A stretch of 64,000 bases of DNA from Pectobacterium sp. CFBP8739 (GTDB lineage Bacteria; Pseudomonadota; Gammaproteobacteria; Enterobacterales; Enterobacteriaceae). Within the stretch, counting starts at the first letter, position 1; every line of letters starts with the position of its first letter. The notes beneath the pieces were generated by a model that saw only the letters and a list, made by a program, of their open reading frames with translations, ran no database searches and was not told where the DNA came from. The position numbers and the translations under genes are program-made. Positions 18,801 through 27,700 of the stretch are shown here, piece by piece. The DNA is taken from the NCBI RefSeq assembly GCF_013449375.1, contig NZ_JACDRR010000014.1:58891-122890 (forward strand), in the 5' to 3' direction.

Positions 18801-21349
18801 GCCCAAAGCGCGCCGAGCGTTGAGAGCAGATGCTCGCCGGATAACGCAACATCTTTTGCCGTGGGTAATGAAGCATAAATCAAGGCTCCATCTTCCGCGC
18901 TGAAATGCTGCTTGGCGGACGACTCCAGTGAACGCCCCGGTCCAACTTCAAGGAATACGAAGTCATGATGTTCGTCAGCCATCAGCGTTTTGAAGCCATG
19001 AGAGAACAGAACGGTATTGCGAACGTGCCTAACCCAATAATCGCTGCTTTTAGCGATGTCTTCACTCATCCATTCGCCGTTGACGGTCGAGACAATAGGG
19101 ATTTTCGGCGTATGGAGCTCGATGCTATCAATGACCTTTTTGAAGGCAGGGAGCATGGGTTCCATCATGTGTGAGTGGAAAGCATGCGAAGTATCCAGAT
19201 GTTTGCAGAAGATATTGCTGTCTTCCAACTGCTGTTGGAAACGCGCGACATCGTTTGAAGCACCGGCGATGACACATAATCCAGGGTAGTTAACCGCCGC
19301 AATTTCCAGCTTGCTACCGTGAAGTTTAGCCTTCAGGCTTTCTTCATCGAGCAGGACAGCAAGCATATCTCCCGCGGGTAATGCCTGTACCATCTTGCCC
19401 CGCAGCGCGACGGCTTTCAGTGCATCTTCCAGTGAGAATACGCCGGACAAGCACGCCGCCACGTATTCCCCCACGCTGTGCCCAATCATGACATCCGGCT
19501 GAATGCCCCATGACATCCACAATTTTGCCAGACTGTACTCGATCACGAACAGGGACGGCTGGGTAAACTGGGTTTCATTGATGCGGGACTCGGCGATATT
19601 ATCGCTGTCCTGAAAGATAATCGACGTCAGATTGACGTCCAGAATTGGCTCCAGATAGTCACAGCATTGATCCAGGCTCGTGCGGAAAACATCGTAGGTG
19701 TCGTACAGTTCACGCGCCATATTGACGTACTGATTGCCCTGTCCCGGGAACATAAACACGACGGATTTTTGGTTTTTTCCCTGCTGCGCCACCACCAGTG
19801 ACGGCTGATCCAGCTTGGCCAGCAGTGAATTACGATCCTTCCCGATAATGGCCGTGCTGTGTGAGAACTTTTGTCTCCCAACCTGTAGGGTGTAGGCGAT
19901 ATCTGCCAGATTGGCATCGTCATGTGTACTGAGGTAATCGCGCAGGCGGCGTTTCATGTCTTCCAGCGCCGTGCGACTTTTGGCGGAGAAAGGCAAAACC
20001 AGCAGGCTGTTATCATGGGTATCGCCCGATTTTAGCGGCGGAGCGGCTTCCAGAATGACACAGGCATTGGTGCCTCCGACGCCAAAAGAGTTCACCAGCG
20101 CACGATGCGGTGTTTCTGATGGTTCCAGCTCGCTGAGTTCGGTGTTCATGATGAACGGGCTGGTTTCAAACTCAATGTTAGGGTTTGGCGATTCGAAATG
20201 GAGCGAGGCCGGCAGTTTGCCGGTTTCCAGCGCCAGTGACGCTTTAATGAGGCTGGCCATGCCTGACGCCGCGTCCGTATGGCCGATGTTGGTTTTCACC
20301 GATCCCAGACGGCAATATTGGGTTTTATCCGTGTATTCCTGAAACGTCTGTGTGAGCGAGGTGAATTCGATGGGATCGCCCAGCGCCGTCGCGGTGCCGT
20401 GAGCTTCAACAAAGTTGATCGTGGCGGGATCGAGCTGTGCATTGGCGATCGCCTGTTTGGCAACGGCGATTTGCCCGTCGATGCTCGGTGCGGTAAAACC
20501 GGCCTTCAGGTTACCGTCGTTATTCACTGCACCGCCTTTCAGTACAGCATAAATATGGTCGCCGTCGCGTACGGCGTCATTCAGACGTTTCAGTAATACG
20601 ACGCCAGCACCGCGGCTGAACACCGTGCCGTTGGCTCGCGAGTCGAAGGCATAGCAGCGGCCATCAGCGGATTCCATGCCGCCTTGCATGTAGGGGTAAC
20701 CCCGACGTTCTGGCGTATCTACGGAAACACCGCCTGCAACGATCAAGTCACTTTCCCCGTTCAACAGGCTATTCATGCCCATCACGACGGCGACCATCGC
20801 AGTTGAACAGGCGGTCTGTACGTTAACACTTGGCCCTTTGAGGTTGAGCTTGTAAGAAACCCGGGTCGTTACGTAATCTTTATCATTGTTGGTGACGACC
20901 GATGCGCCGCTGGCATACTTCTGTACTTCAGGGTGGGCGTTAACTTTACTCAAATGCCAGGCGGTTCCTGTTCCGCCGAAGATGCCAACCTTACCGGGGT
21001 AGGTGGCTGGGACGTAGCCGGCATCTTCAAACGCGTGCCAGCAGCATTCCAAAAAGACGCGATGCTGGGGATCCATAATTTCAGCATCGCGCGGTGTGAT
21101 ATCAAAGAAATTAGCGTCAAAGTGCTGTGCGTTACCCAAAATTCCCCGACGGCGAATATAGTTGGGCGAGGCGATCATCTCTTCTTCAATGCCTGACTCC
21201 CTCAGTTCTTCTTCACTGAATGTGCTGATCGTCTCCACGCCGTCCAACAGGTTTTGCCAAAATATCGCGGTATCTTCCGCACCGGGAAAGCGGGCCGACA
21301 TTCCTACAATAGCAATATCCTTATCGCGGAACTGTTCTTGCTGTTTCAT
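15809..21349 (-). CDS. Type I polyketide synthase module, KS-AT-KR-DH-ACP
   Basis: One extension module of 1846 residues. Ketosynthase (about 10-435) with Cys181 in TACSTA, His317 and His357. Acyltransferase (about 530-830) with GHSVG (Ser625) and HAFH at 722-725, the pattern expected for malonyl-CoA. Ketoreductase with TGGLGGLG at 1166-1173, Ser1309, Tyr1322 and Asn1326, so probably active. A dehydratase-like hot-dog region (about 1400-1670) lies after the KR, an unusual order. It keeps His1410 and Asp1595 but has lost the Gly and Pro of HxxxGxxxxP (K1414 and V1419) and the Gln/His partner of the Asp. Carrier domain with LGGNS, Ser1800. ATG 21349 has a GAGG site upstream. It receives an aminoacyl chain or starter and passes it to the downstream NRPS. 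Confidence 0.94.
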   Translation of the reverse strand: MKQQEQFRDKDIAIVGMSARFPGAEDTAIFWQNLLDGVETISTFSEEELRESGIEEEMIASPNYIRRRGILGNAQHFDANFFDITPRDAEIMDPQHRVFLECCWHAFEDAGYVPATYPGKVGIFGGTGTAWHLSKVNAHPEVQKYASGASVVTNNDKDYVTTRVSYKLNLKGPSVNVQTACSTAMVAVVMGMNSLLNGESDLIVAGGVSVDTPERRGYPYMQGGMESADGRCYAFDSRANGTVFSRGAGVVLLKRLNDAVRDGDHIYAVLKGGAVNNDGNLKAGFTAPSIDGQIAVAKQAIANAQLDPATINFVEAHGTATALGDPIEFTSLTQTFQEYTDKTQYCRLGSVKTNIGHTDAASGMASLIKASLALETGKLPASLHFESPNPNIEFETSPFIMNTELSELEPSETPHRALVNSFGVGGTNACVILEAAPPLKSGDTHDNSLLVLPFSAKSRTALEDMKRRLRDYLSTHDDANLADIAYTLQVGRQKFSHSTAIIGKDRNSLLAKLDQPSLVVAQQGKNQKSVVFMFPGQGNQYVNMARELYDTYDVFRTSLDQCCDYLEPILDVNLTSIIFQDSDNIAESRINETQFTQPSLFVIEYSLAKLWMSWGIQPDVMIGHSVGEYVAACLSGVFSLEDALKAVALRGKMVQALPAGDMLAVLLDEESLKAKLHGSKLEIAAVNYPGLCVIAGASNDVARFQQQLEDSNIFCKHLDTSHAFHSHMMEPMLPAFKKVIDSIELHTPKIPIVSTVNGEWMSEDIAKSSDYWVRHVRNTVLFSHGFKTLMADEHHDFVFLEVGPGRSLESSAKQHFSAEDGALIYASLPTAKDVALSGEHLLSTLGALWASGVNVPWHQHHPEQHRRRIPLPGYPFERKRFALPALSSASSDAQSEQSVKAKKRKQADIGDWFYMPTWKKTIPAKYMAGKRVEAENACWLLLTDTQGIAERTKQILEKDGHKVFFVSPGTQYQEALSEDQYTLNVASRPDYVRLLKSLTEQGLRPSHILYLWNLTAAKQVQPLDHTYLSSPLNTFYPALYLQQALVNENLLDDLHVTFATSNTFSVMGERITSPENALLVGPSRVFYHEYPEVQCHLVDIDLKQNAEQLDEFAHSLIAESHIATHGNLVAYRGNQRWEESYQAVHLKQDALGLPAELKDDGVYLITGGLGGLGILLANHLSENSNAAIILTYRAALPPREEWQSWIQQHPVDDPISEKLASILRLEARGNTIHLAQVDVNDYHGMREMLSAFPQVDGVFHTAGVAGGGIIALKNDADCANVLDPKVAGSLILDELLQDKQPDFFILFSSITSIVGDEARIDYCSGNAFMDAFAHYRNQHRRGRTVSLNWGKWGDVGMAVRWGKQLQEKKNSKLTAIEETKGDLLTQLEREGMQESYQVNLTAQDWVIDEHRIAKQPTLVGTTILSLLHEFMTCFKPQENLQVKNLMLTKPVIYTDAWPRQMRLFITPEGKGYKFSLKTRGVLELAWQEHAFGSISHGALTADLTPLSTDAIKLSADAITSIDAIKQRCTTQVPYTPFATELGNANTGENFLSFSQRWNNHREIVQGHNEWLIHKVLGSDYTHDLTRYPYHPAVIDATAISCLSLITQEDFLPISYGKMTFLSPLGQECYVHARLKQAYQPQDNAIVMDITFLSPEGVPLLILENYTLMKMTMGNQLATSENTSTTAAAAVKVNLADKDILLPEGLDAIKRQLAHLEFAQLVVVTSDLDQLIYESIPEQATPEFLLQDSDATEGYARPALSVDYVAPENDVEKEIVNVWQSILGISGIGVNDSFTELGGNSLLAVQVVSTVSGIFEIDIRVDLFYQNQTVKGLATLILTELEALLQE

Positions 21350-21487
21350 TTCATTACCTCACCGTGAATATATTCGCCTCCTTTCACGGCGCAGGCCGTT
21401 AACCTTCTCTCGCTGAATATTTCCAGATAAAGAAAGGTCGACGTCCTACACCGTGAATATAGAAGGGACAACTAAATTAAACGTGAA

Positions 21488-21757
21488 TTACTTTTTGCTA
21501 CCCGCGATTTCAGCAGTAATCCGGCTGATGATACTTTGCAGGCCAGATGCTGACGGATGTTGCAATGATGCTTTGATTGAAACAGGAATAGCAGGAACAG
21601 ACTTTTTCCCCCAATATTTTCTGACATAAGGGAGGACTTTCTGGCCAATCGCATAATAGTTAGCGGGCTTGGATGAATTTTGGTGACTCAGTACAACTTT
21701 AATTGCCGAAGCCACCTTCGATTTTACTGCTGCGGAATTCAATTGATTTGCAGACAT
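21488..21757 (-). CDS. Small basic protein of unknown function (89 aa)
   Basis: I do not recognise this protein. It is Lys- and Ser-rich with a basic C-terminal end (GSKK), has no signal peptide, membrane segment or Cys, and appears helical at both ends. It lies between the free carrier protein and the PKS on the same strand, with about 100-140 bases on either side. The surrounding DNA is AT-richer than the PKS. The start (ATG 21757, preceded by GGTGGT) and its position inside the operon support a real gene. It could be a small accessory or docking factor; nothing in the sequence settles this. Confidence 0.6.
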   Translation of the reverse strand: MSANQLNSAAVKSKVASAIKVVLSHQNSSKPANYYAIGQKVLPYVRKYWGKKSVPAIPVSIKASLQHPSASGLQSIISRITAEIAGSKK

Positions 21758-21856
21758 GGTATTACCACCTATTATCAGTGAAATAAGAGAGATTAAACAT
21801 ATTGCTCATGACTGAGCGACTATTCCCGTGGTCAACAAATACGCTTTTTAGCGTAA

Positions 21857-22129
21857 TTACTTCTTGCTGCTTGATTTCCCAGCGTGTATTTCGCTAATAC
21901 GTTTGCTTAGCATCTGTACCGTTGGGTATTGGAATAAATCAACAATAGAGATAGGTGACTCTATTTTGTTTTTTATTTCCCGATAAACTTTGGACATCAG
22001 CAGGGAGTTTCCTCCTGCATCGAAGAAATTCTCTTGAATAGAGACCTGCGGATTATTGAGTACGGTCCGCCAGATAGAAATAATATTTTTTTCTATCTCG
22101 GAAGGTAATATTGTCTTGTCGTTTGACAT
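21857..22129 (-). CDS. Free-standing acyl/peptidyl carrier protein
   Basis: A 90-residue single carrier domain with the phosphopantetheine attachment motif DAGGNSLL, Ser42. The four-helix PCP fold fits its length, and a Lys/Ser-rich tail follows. It begins 10 bases after the stand-alone adenylation gene, so the two are translated together; that enzyme most likely loads it. The arrangement resembles other A plus discrete PCP pairs (for example PltF/PltL), but no dehydrogenase partner is present here. No phosphopantetheinyl transferase is encoded in the window, so a transferase elsewhere must activate it. Confidence 0.9.
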   Translation of the reverse strand: MSNDKTILPSEIEKNIISIWRTVLNNPQVSIQENFFDAGGNSLLMSKVYREIKNKIESPISIVDLFQYPTVQMLSKRISEIHAGKSSSKK

Positions 22130-22139
22130 TTTTTCACCA

Positions 22140-23651
22140 TTAGTTATTTACATAGGAACACAGTTTGGATTTATCAATTTTTCCATTGGGGTGCGTGGGC
22201 ATTTTTTCCAACGCGACGAAATGGGAAGGCACCATGAAGAAAGGCAGCATCTTGGCAAGGTGTGCTTTTATCTCCTGAATATCGATGCGCTTTTGATGCC
22301 GTAGTACATAAAACGCGGAGAGCGATGGCGCTGCACTTTCCGGGCGCTTTTCGAGAATAACGGCGGCGTGGTTAATTTGTGGCAGCGCCTGCAAGTGCGT
22401 TTCTATTTCCGCCAGCTCAATACGGTGTCCGCGCAATTTAACCTGACTGTCTATTCGGCCAATGAACTCCAGCACGCCATCGGCTCGCTGCTTAACCCAG
22501 TCGCCGGTTTTATACATTTTCTGCCCAGGCTGATGGCTAAACGGGTCATCAACAAATCGCTCCTGCGTCAGCTTTTCTGCATGCAGGTAGCCTTTGGCCA
22601 GAATATCTCCTGCTAGATAGAGCTCGCCGCTTTCCCCGACATCGACAGGCTGCTGCGCTTCATCCAGCACATAAGCGATGGCGTGCGGGATTGGCCTGCC
22701 AATCGGGGCGATTTTTTCTTCTGCTTCCGGTTGGCAGAGCCAGTGGCAGGCAAATATTGTGGCCTCGGTTGGGCCGTAGAGGTTGTGGATTTTCCCCGGA
22801 TATTGCAGGGAAAGATCGTTAACCAGTGTTTGATCGAGCGCCTCGCCGCCAGAAAAGATATGGCATAGGGATGTGCAGCGGGATAGCACGTGTGCATCGA
22901 CAATAACGCGCATCGCCGTCGGTACGAACTGAGCAACCGTGACCTGATGGCGGCACATGAATTCTGCCAGCAATAATGGATCGTACTTGGCGTCTTCGGT
23001 GATCACCGCGCAGCTGGCACCGGCGATCAGCGGCCAGAAAATTTCCCACACCGAGACGTCAAAACTGAACGTGGACTGGTTAAGGACCACATCGTCGTGC
23101 TGTAGCACGAAGGCACTTTGCATCCACGCCAGATAATTGACCACCGTCCTGTGACTGACCATCACGCCCTTTGGCGTTCCGGTGGAGCCGGAGGTGTACA
23201 TCACATAACACAGGTCTTCCTCGCTAACAGTAGGAAGCACTGGAGTAGCCTGAGCGCCTAGATCGAGCTGGTTGATGTCAACGATCTCACGGTGTCCTGG
23301 TGCCAGTTTAAGCGCGTGTTCATTGTCAGTGATCACCAGACGTGCATCGGCATGATTGACCATATAATCCAGACGCTCGTGTGGATAGTAAGGATCAAGC
23401 GGTAAATAGCATGCACCGGTTTTCAATACGCCGAGTAAGCTGACGATCAGATTCGGGCTTTTATTCAAATAAATACCGACAACATCCTTCGGCTTTACGC
23501 CCCGCTGCAACAGCTCGCTCGCCATGGCGTTTGCACGCTGCTCCAATTGCCGATAGGTCAATGTTTCGGTATCGCTTCTCAGGGCGATGGCGTCCGGCGT
23601 CTGATGCCGCTGCTGTTCAAATAAGGTATGGAGCACTCTTGCCGATGCCAT
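22140..23651 (-). CDS. Stand-alone NRPS adenylation enzyme
   Basis: A 503-residue A domain with no carrier or condensation domain. It has the P-loop MYTSGSTGTPKG (about 151-162), FDVSVWE with the amino-group-binding Asp198, NLYGPTE (about 290-296) and the C-terminal catalytic Lys in NGKID. Pocket residues read by hand are D-V-W-Q-F-G-L-I-F. This keeps the Asp for an alpha-amino acid and looks closest to small-substrate codes such as Gly or Ser, but it is not a code I can assign. It is coupled to the discrete carrier protein gene downstream. ATG 23651 follows an AGAGGA site. Confidence 0.92.
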   Translation of the reverse strand: MASARVLHTLFEQQRHQTPDAIALRSDTETLTYRQLEQRANAMASELLQRGVKPKDVVGIYLNKSPNLIVSLLGVLKTGACYLPLDPYYPHERLDYMVNHADARLVITDNEHALKLAPGHREIVDINQLDLGAQATPVLPTVSEEDLCYVMYTSGSTGTPKGVMVSHRTVVNYLAWMQSAFVLQHDDVVLNQSTFSFDVSVWEIFWPLIAGASCAVITEDAKYDPLLLAEFMCRHQVTVAQFVPTAMRVIVDAHVLSRCTSLCHIFSGGEALDQTLVNDLSLQYPGKIHNLYGPTEATIFACHWLCQPEAEEKIAPIGRPIPHAIAYVLDEAQQPVDVGESGELYLAGDILAKGYLHAEKLTQERFVDDPFSHQPGQKMYKTGDWVKQRADGVLEFIGRIDSQVKLRGHRIELAEIETHLQALPQINHAAVILEKRPESAAPSLSAFYVLRHQKRIDIQEIKAHLAKMLPFFMVPSHFVALEKMPTHPNGKIDKSKLCSYVNN

Positions 23652-23667
23652 GGTCTGATCCTCTGGT

Positions 23668-23693
23668 GATGCCAGGGAGTCACGCCTGGCATC
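23668..23693 (-). promoter_or_regulatory. Hairpin between DUF2589 gene and adenylation gene
   Basis: GATGCCAGG (23668-23676) pairs perfectly with CCTGGCATC (23685-23693) in the gap of about 100 bases just upstream of the adenylation gene's ribosome binding site. No T-run follows on the minus strand. A role in mRNA processing or translation control is possible. Confidence 0.5.
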
Positions 23694-23753
23694 CTTTTAC
23701 GCGTTATGCTGGTACGGCACATAGGTGCTATGCCGCTGAGTAATGTGCTGTGA

Positions 23754-24383
23754 TTATGATGATGCTTCTTGTTGCTCCGCAGATGCGGGTGGGGCTGTGT
23801 TTTCTGCTGTCTGTGACACGTTTTCCCCTGCGGGAGTGCTGGGTCTGGTTGCGGCATCGGTCAGAAAATCGATGACGCGCATCAGTGCTTCAGGCGCAGG
23901 TTGACGTTTTACCTGCGTGTGAATGCTGTATTTGGCGCGCGTGTCTGTAGCCCGAGTTTGCGCCGACTTGTGTGAGACCCGACCGGCCATTTTGACCTTG
24001 AAAGCCCCCCATCCCAATGAAGCCGCCAGATTGCCGTCTTCTCCGGTGTCATCAGATGACGATTCACTCTGCGTTACCTCAAGCTCGAAATCGATAGTCC
24101 CTTCTTCAATAGAAATAATCGGATGGGTAATGGCGGCAATGAGCGGTATGCGCATCGTTTTTGTCACCGCGCCTTTTGCGACTCCGCTTTCATCAATAAG
24201 CGTTTCGTCATAATCGAATTGAATAGCGACCGCTTTATTATTCTGAATGCATACGGATAATAAAAAATCCGTATAGGCTTTGCTGGCTTGAACCTGTGCG
24301 TTAATCATTGCCTGTAAAGGCCCGCTAATCATATTTTCCAACGGTAATGCATTAATAACCGAACCGATAAATTGTGAATCCAT
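23754..24383 (-). CDS. DUF2589 domain protein (first copy)
   Basis: A 209-residue protein that fits the DUF2589 family. It begins with LENMISGPLQAMINAQ, typical of the family N-terminal helix. It continues with a strand-rich core containing IPLIAAITHPIISIEEGTI, then a WGAFKVKMAGRVSHKS stretch and the TDTRAKYSIHTQV strand, and ends with a helix. The last 35 residues are a low-complexity Ser/Pro/Glu tail. ATG 24383 has a strong GGAGG site; a TTG at 24395 is rejected. It is the first gene of the biosynthetic operon. The family has no established function. A second, diverged copy lies beside a lysozyme gene at 29006-29602. Confidence 0.8.
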   Translation of the reverse strand: MDSQFIGSVINALPLENMISGPLQAMINAQVQASKAYTDFLLSVCIQNNKAVAIQFDYDETLIDESGVAKGAVTKTMRIPLIAAITHPIISIEEGTIDFELEVTQSESSSDDTGEDGNLAASLGWGAFKVKMAGRVSHKSAQTRATDTRAKYSIHTQVKRQPAPEALMRVIDFLTDAATRPSTPAGENVSQTAENTAPPASAEQQEASS

Positions 24384-24707
24384 CGGAGCCTCCAATTATC
24401 TGCGAATAGGGCGTGATGCACTGTCAATAAAAAATAGCAAAAGGAAGCGAAAATAATACCCGTCAGGGTACAGGGGGACTTTTGCATTCTGGCATAGTCC
24501 CTTTGGGATATAGGCAATACTGTCTTTTATTTGTTAAACCCATACTCAGGCATGCGCGTTATTTTATGTGTCTTTCCTGGTATTAGCATGACGACCCCAT
24601 CGTTACGTGTTCTCATTTTTACTGCATTCACTTTTAACCGTGTGAGATACCGGACGTCGCGTTAGAACCATTCCCGCAAGAACATCCTTTTACAATATGG
24701 AAGGAAA
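24384..24707. promoter_or_regulatory. Divergent control region between the two biosynthetic units
   Basis: About 320 bases separate the minus-strand operon from the plus-strand A-T-C NRPS and must hold both promoters. The region is AT-rich. I see no unambiguous promoter hexamer pair and no strong palindrome. The ribosome binding site AAGGA (24701-24705) serves the NRPS. Confidence 0.5.
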
Positions 24708-27700
24708 ATGATGAAGAATAGAAAAACGGTCTTTGAAATTATTTCTGAATGGTCACTGAAAAGCCCCGATAAGACGGCGGTGGAATTTAATGGCGATAGC
24801 CTGAACTATCAACAAGTAGAATTACGGTCACGTCTTTTGGCCGACTATCTGTTATCACACTACCCGAATAATAAACGTGGCAGAATTGCCGTCTATCTGG
24901 AACCCGGGGTCATGATGCCTGTGGTCTTACTGGCTATTTTAAAAGCCGGATATACCTATGTTCCGCTCTCACATTTTCATCCGTCAGAAAGAATCATTCA
25001 GATCCTTGATGACTCGTCGGCATTTTTACTTATTTCCACGCGTTCGATGGTAAATAAAACGGCTATCGATAACGTTTTTTCTTCTACGCTCGTATTAGAG
25101 GATATCCATTATCCGGCTGAGCCGGTCGCCGTGTTGCCGCCCGTTTGTGAAAACGATCTTGCCTATATTCTCTATACCTCCGGCTCTACTGGGAAGCCAA
25201 AAGGGGTAGCCATTGAGCATCGGAACCTGAGTTATTATCTGAACTGGTTTAATGAGGATGTGTGGCCAGAAACGTGTGCGAGGCTCCCTTTGACATCGTC
25301 ACTCAGTTTTGCCGCCGCCGTGACACAGCTTTATGCGCCTTTATTACGTGGCGACACGCTGTTTATTTTGCCCGCCGACAGTTTGAATGAACCGGAGGTT
25401 TTATTACGCTGGCACCAACAGCATCCAGACGGCGCCATTTACTGCGTGCCGACCGTTTGGGATGAACTGTTGCGCTATCAGGCGACCTCTTCTCACGCGT
25501 GGGTGTTACCCAAAACCGTTTTTCTCTCTGGCGAACCTGTCTCTTTTGATTTAAAAGAGCGCACGTTCCAGCAGATACCGGATGTCAGGCTTTTTAATCT
25601 GTATGGCCCGACGGAAACAACGGCCAACTGCTCGTTCACCGAATTGGTGCCGGGAAAAGCGGTGACACTCGGCAAAGCGCTGCGTGGTAGCGAAATTCTG
25701 ATCGTGGATGAGAATCTATGTCCCGTGGCTGAAGGGGAAGAAGGGGAAATTTGCGCCTTTGGGGAGGGTGTCGCCCGTGGCTATATTAACCGCGACGAAT
25801 TAACGCAGCAGCGTTTTTTCAGCCATGTGCGAGCCGGTAAAAGCGACTGGGGACATCGCACTGGCGACCTGGGAAAAAGGACGCTGGATGGGGAGATCGT
25901 GTATCTGGGGCGTATCGATCGCCAGATTAAGATTAACGGTATTCGTATTGAGCCTGAAGAAGTCGAAATTGTGTTACGTCAGCATGGCGATATTGACAAC
26001 GCGTTGGTGCGGCCGATGCAGGAAAATGGGCGTCAGCGTCTGGTCGCCTATCTGGTGAGCCGTAACCCGTCGCTTGCCACGAACGATCTGCGCCGCTTCT
26101 TGCAGGATAAACTGCCGCGAGCGATGCAGCCGTCCCACTTTATTATGCTGGAAACCCTGCCCAAATTGCCTAACGGGAAATTGGATGTGAGTCGGCTGCC
26201 TGCGCCTTGTCCGCAGCGCCCTGAGTTAGGATATCCGGTTAAAACCGCAGGTAATGAGCTGGAACAGGAACTGATTGATATCTGGCAGGAAGTGCTTGGT
26301 TTTCGTGAACTCGGTGCCAACGATAACTTTTTTGATTTAGGGGGCGATTCGCTCCAGGTGATGAACGCCAGGCTACTGATTCGAAAACGACTGTTTAGCG
26401 ACATTGATTACCCATTGTTTTTCAACAACGCAACGCCCCATCTGCTGGCTTTCATCGTCCCTTACTATGTTAACGATGACGAGCCCACGTTTGACGAGGG
26501 GACAACGGAGATTGAGGCGCTCACTCCGTCATCGCAGCAGCGTTATTTCCTGACGCTGGATCAGCTCAGTCCAAAAGCGTCGCTCTATCAATTGGCTTTT
26601 CGTCTGACGATAGACGGTACACTGGATGAGTCTGCCGTGAAATGGAGTCTTGGGCGTATTCTGGAAGGCAATCCGGTACTGCGAACCCGCTTCGATCTGG
26701 ATCGTCTGCAATGCCTTGAGGGGGATTATCCAATCGGAGCGATCCCGATTGAACGACTGACGGCTTTCTCTCCCGATGGGCTGGCGACTACGCTGAGCGA
26801 CCGACAACTGCTGGCGCTGATCAATACGCCAGAGATGGATGTAGAACATTCGCCTCTCATCTGTTTTCATCTGGTCTCTCTGACGGCGCAGCGACATGTT
26901 CTGCTGGGACGTGTGCACCATACGGTATTCGACCATGACGCAATTGGCTTGTTCTTCAATCAGTTTATTGATTACATCCGTGCTTATAGCGCGGGCGATC
27001 GCAGCTATCGCATAGGCAGCGAAGAGCGCTATCTGCGCTATCGTCAACAGCAACGGCGTACCAACGGTCAGTGTTACCCAAGAGAGCGGCAGTTCTGGCT
27101 GGATAACATGGAGGCTTACCTGACGGCGGGGGCCGATGCGACAGCATTTCCTCTTAGCGAAAGTCAGGAGGGAGAAAATTATTGGTGTATTTTGTCTGAT
27201 ACGTTAACGCAGGCGATCAAGCACTATGCCCAACTGCATCGCACAACGCCATTTGTCTGCATGCTGACTGCTTTTACTCTGCTGCTCAAAACCACAAACT
27301 ACCGCCATGTGCCCATCGGTATTCCGGTGTCGAATCGTATGCTGGCGGACAACGTTACTACGATAGGCTGTTTCGTTAACATGGTGACGTACTACGATGA
27401 TGCACCTGCGCAGGAGTCTTTCAGCACGCTGTTGGCTCGCAGCCAGAATAAGATCCATGCCATTTTGGACAATCAGACGCTGCCCTATGATGTGTTAATG
27501 ACCGACGTTCGGGCCAAGGGATGGTCTGATAAACTGCGTTTCCCCGTCAGTTTTAACTATCTGACTGCGATGCCGCCGGCCGTGCAGATCAATGAGACTG
27601 AATATCAGATTGCGGATATTGCCAATCATCAGGCTCGACTGGATTTGACGCTCTCTGTTTATGATGATGAGGCACTGACGCTGTGTTTTAATTATCAGCA

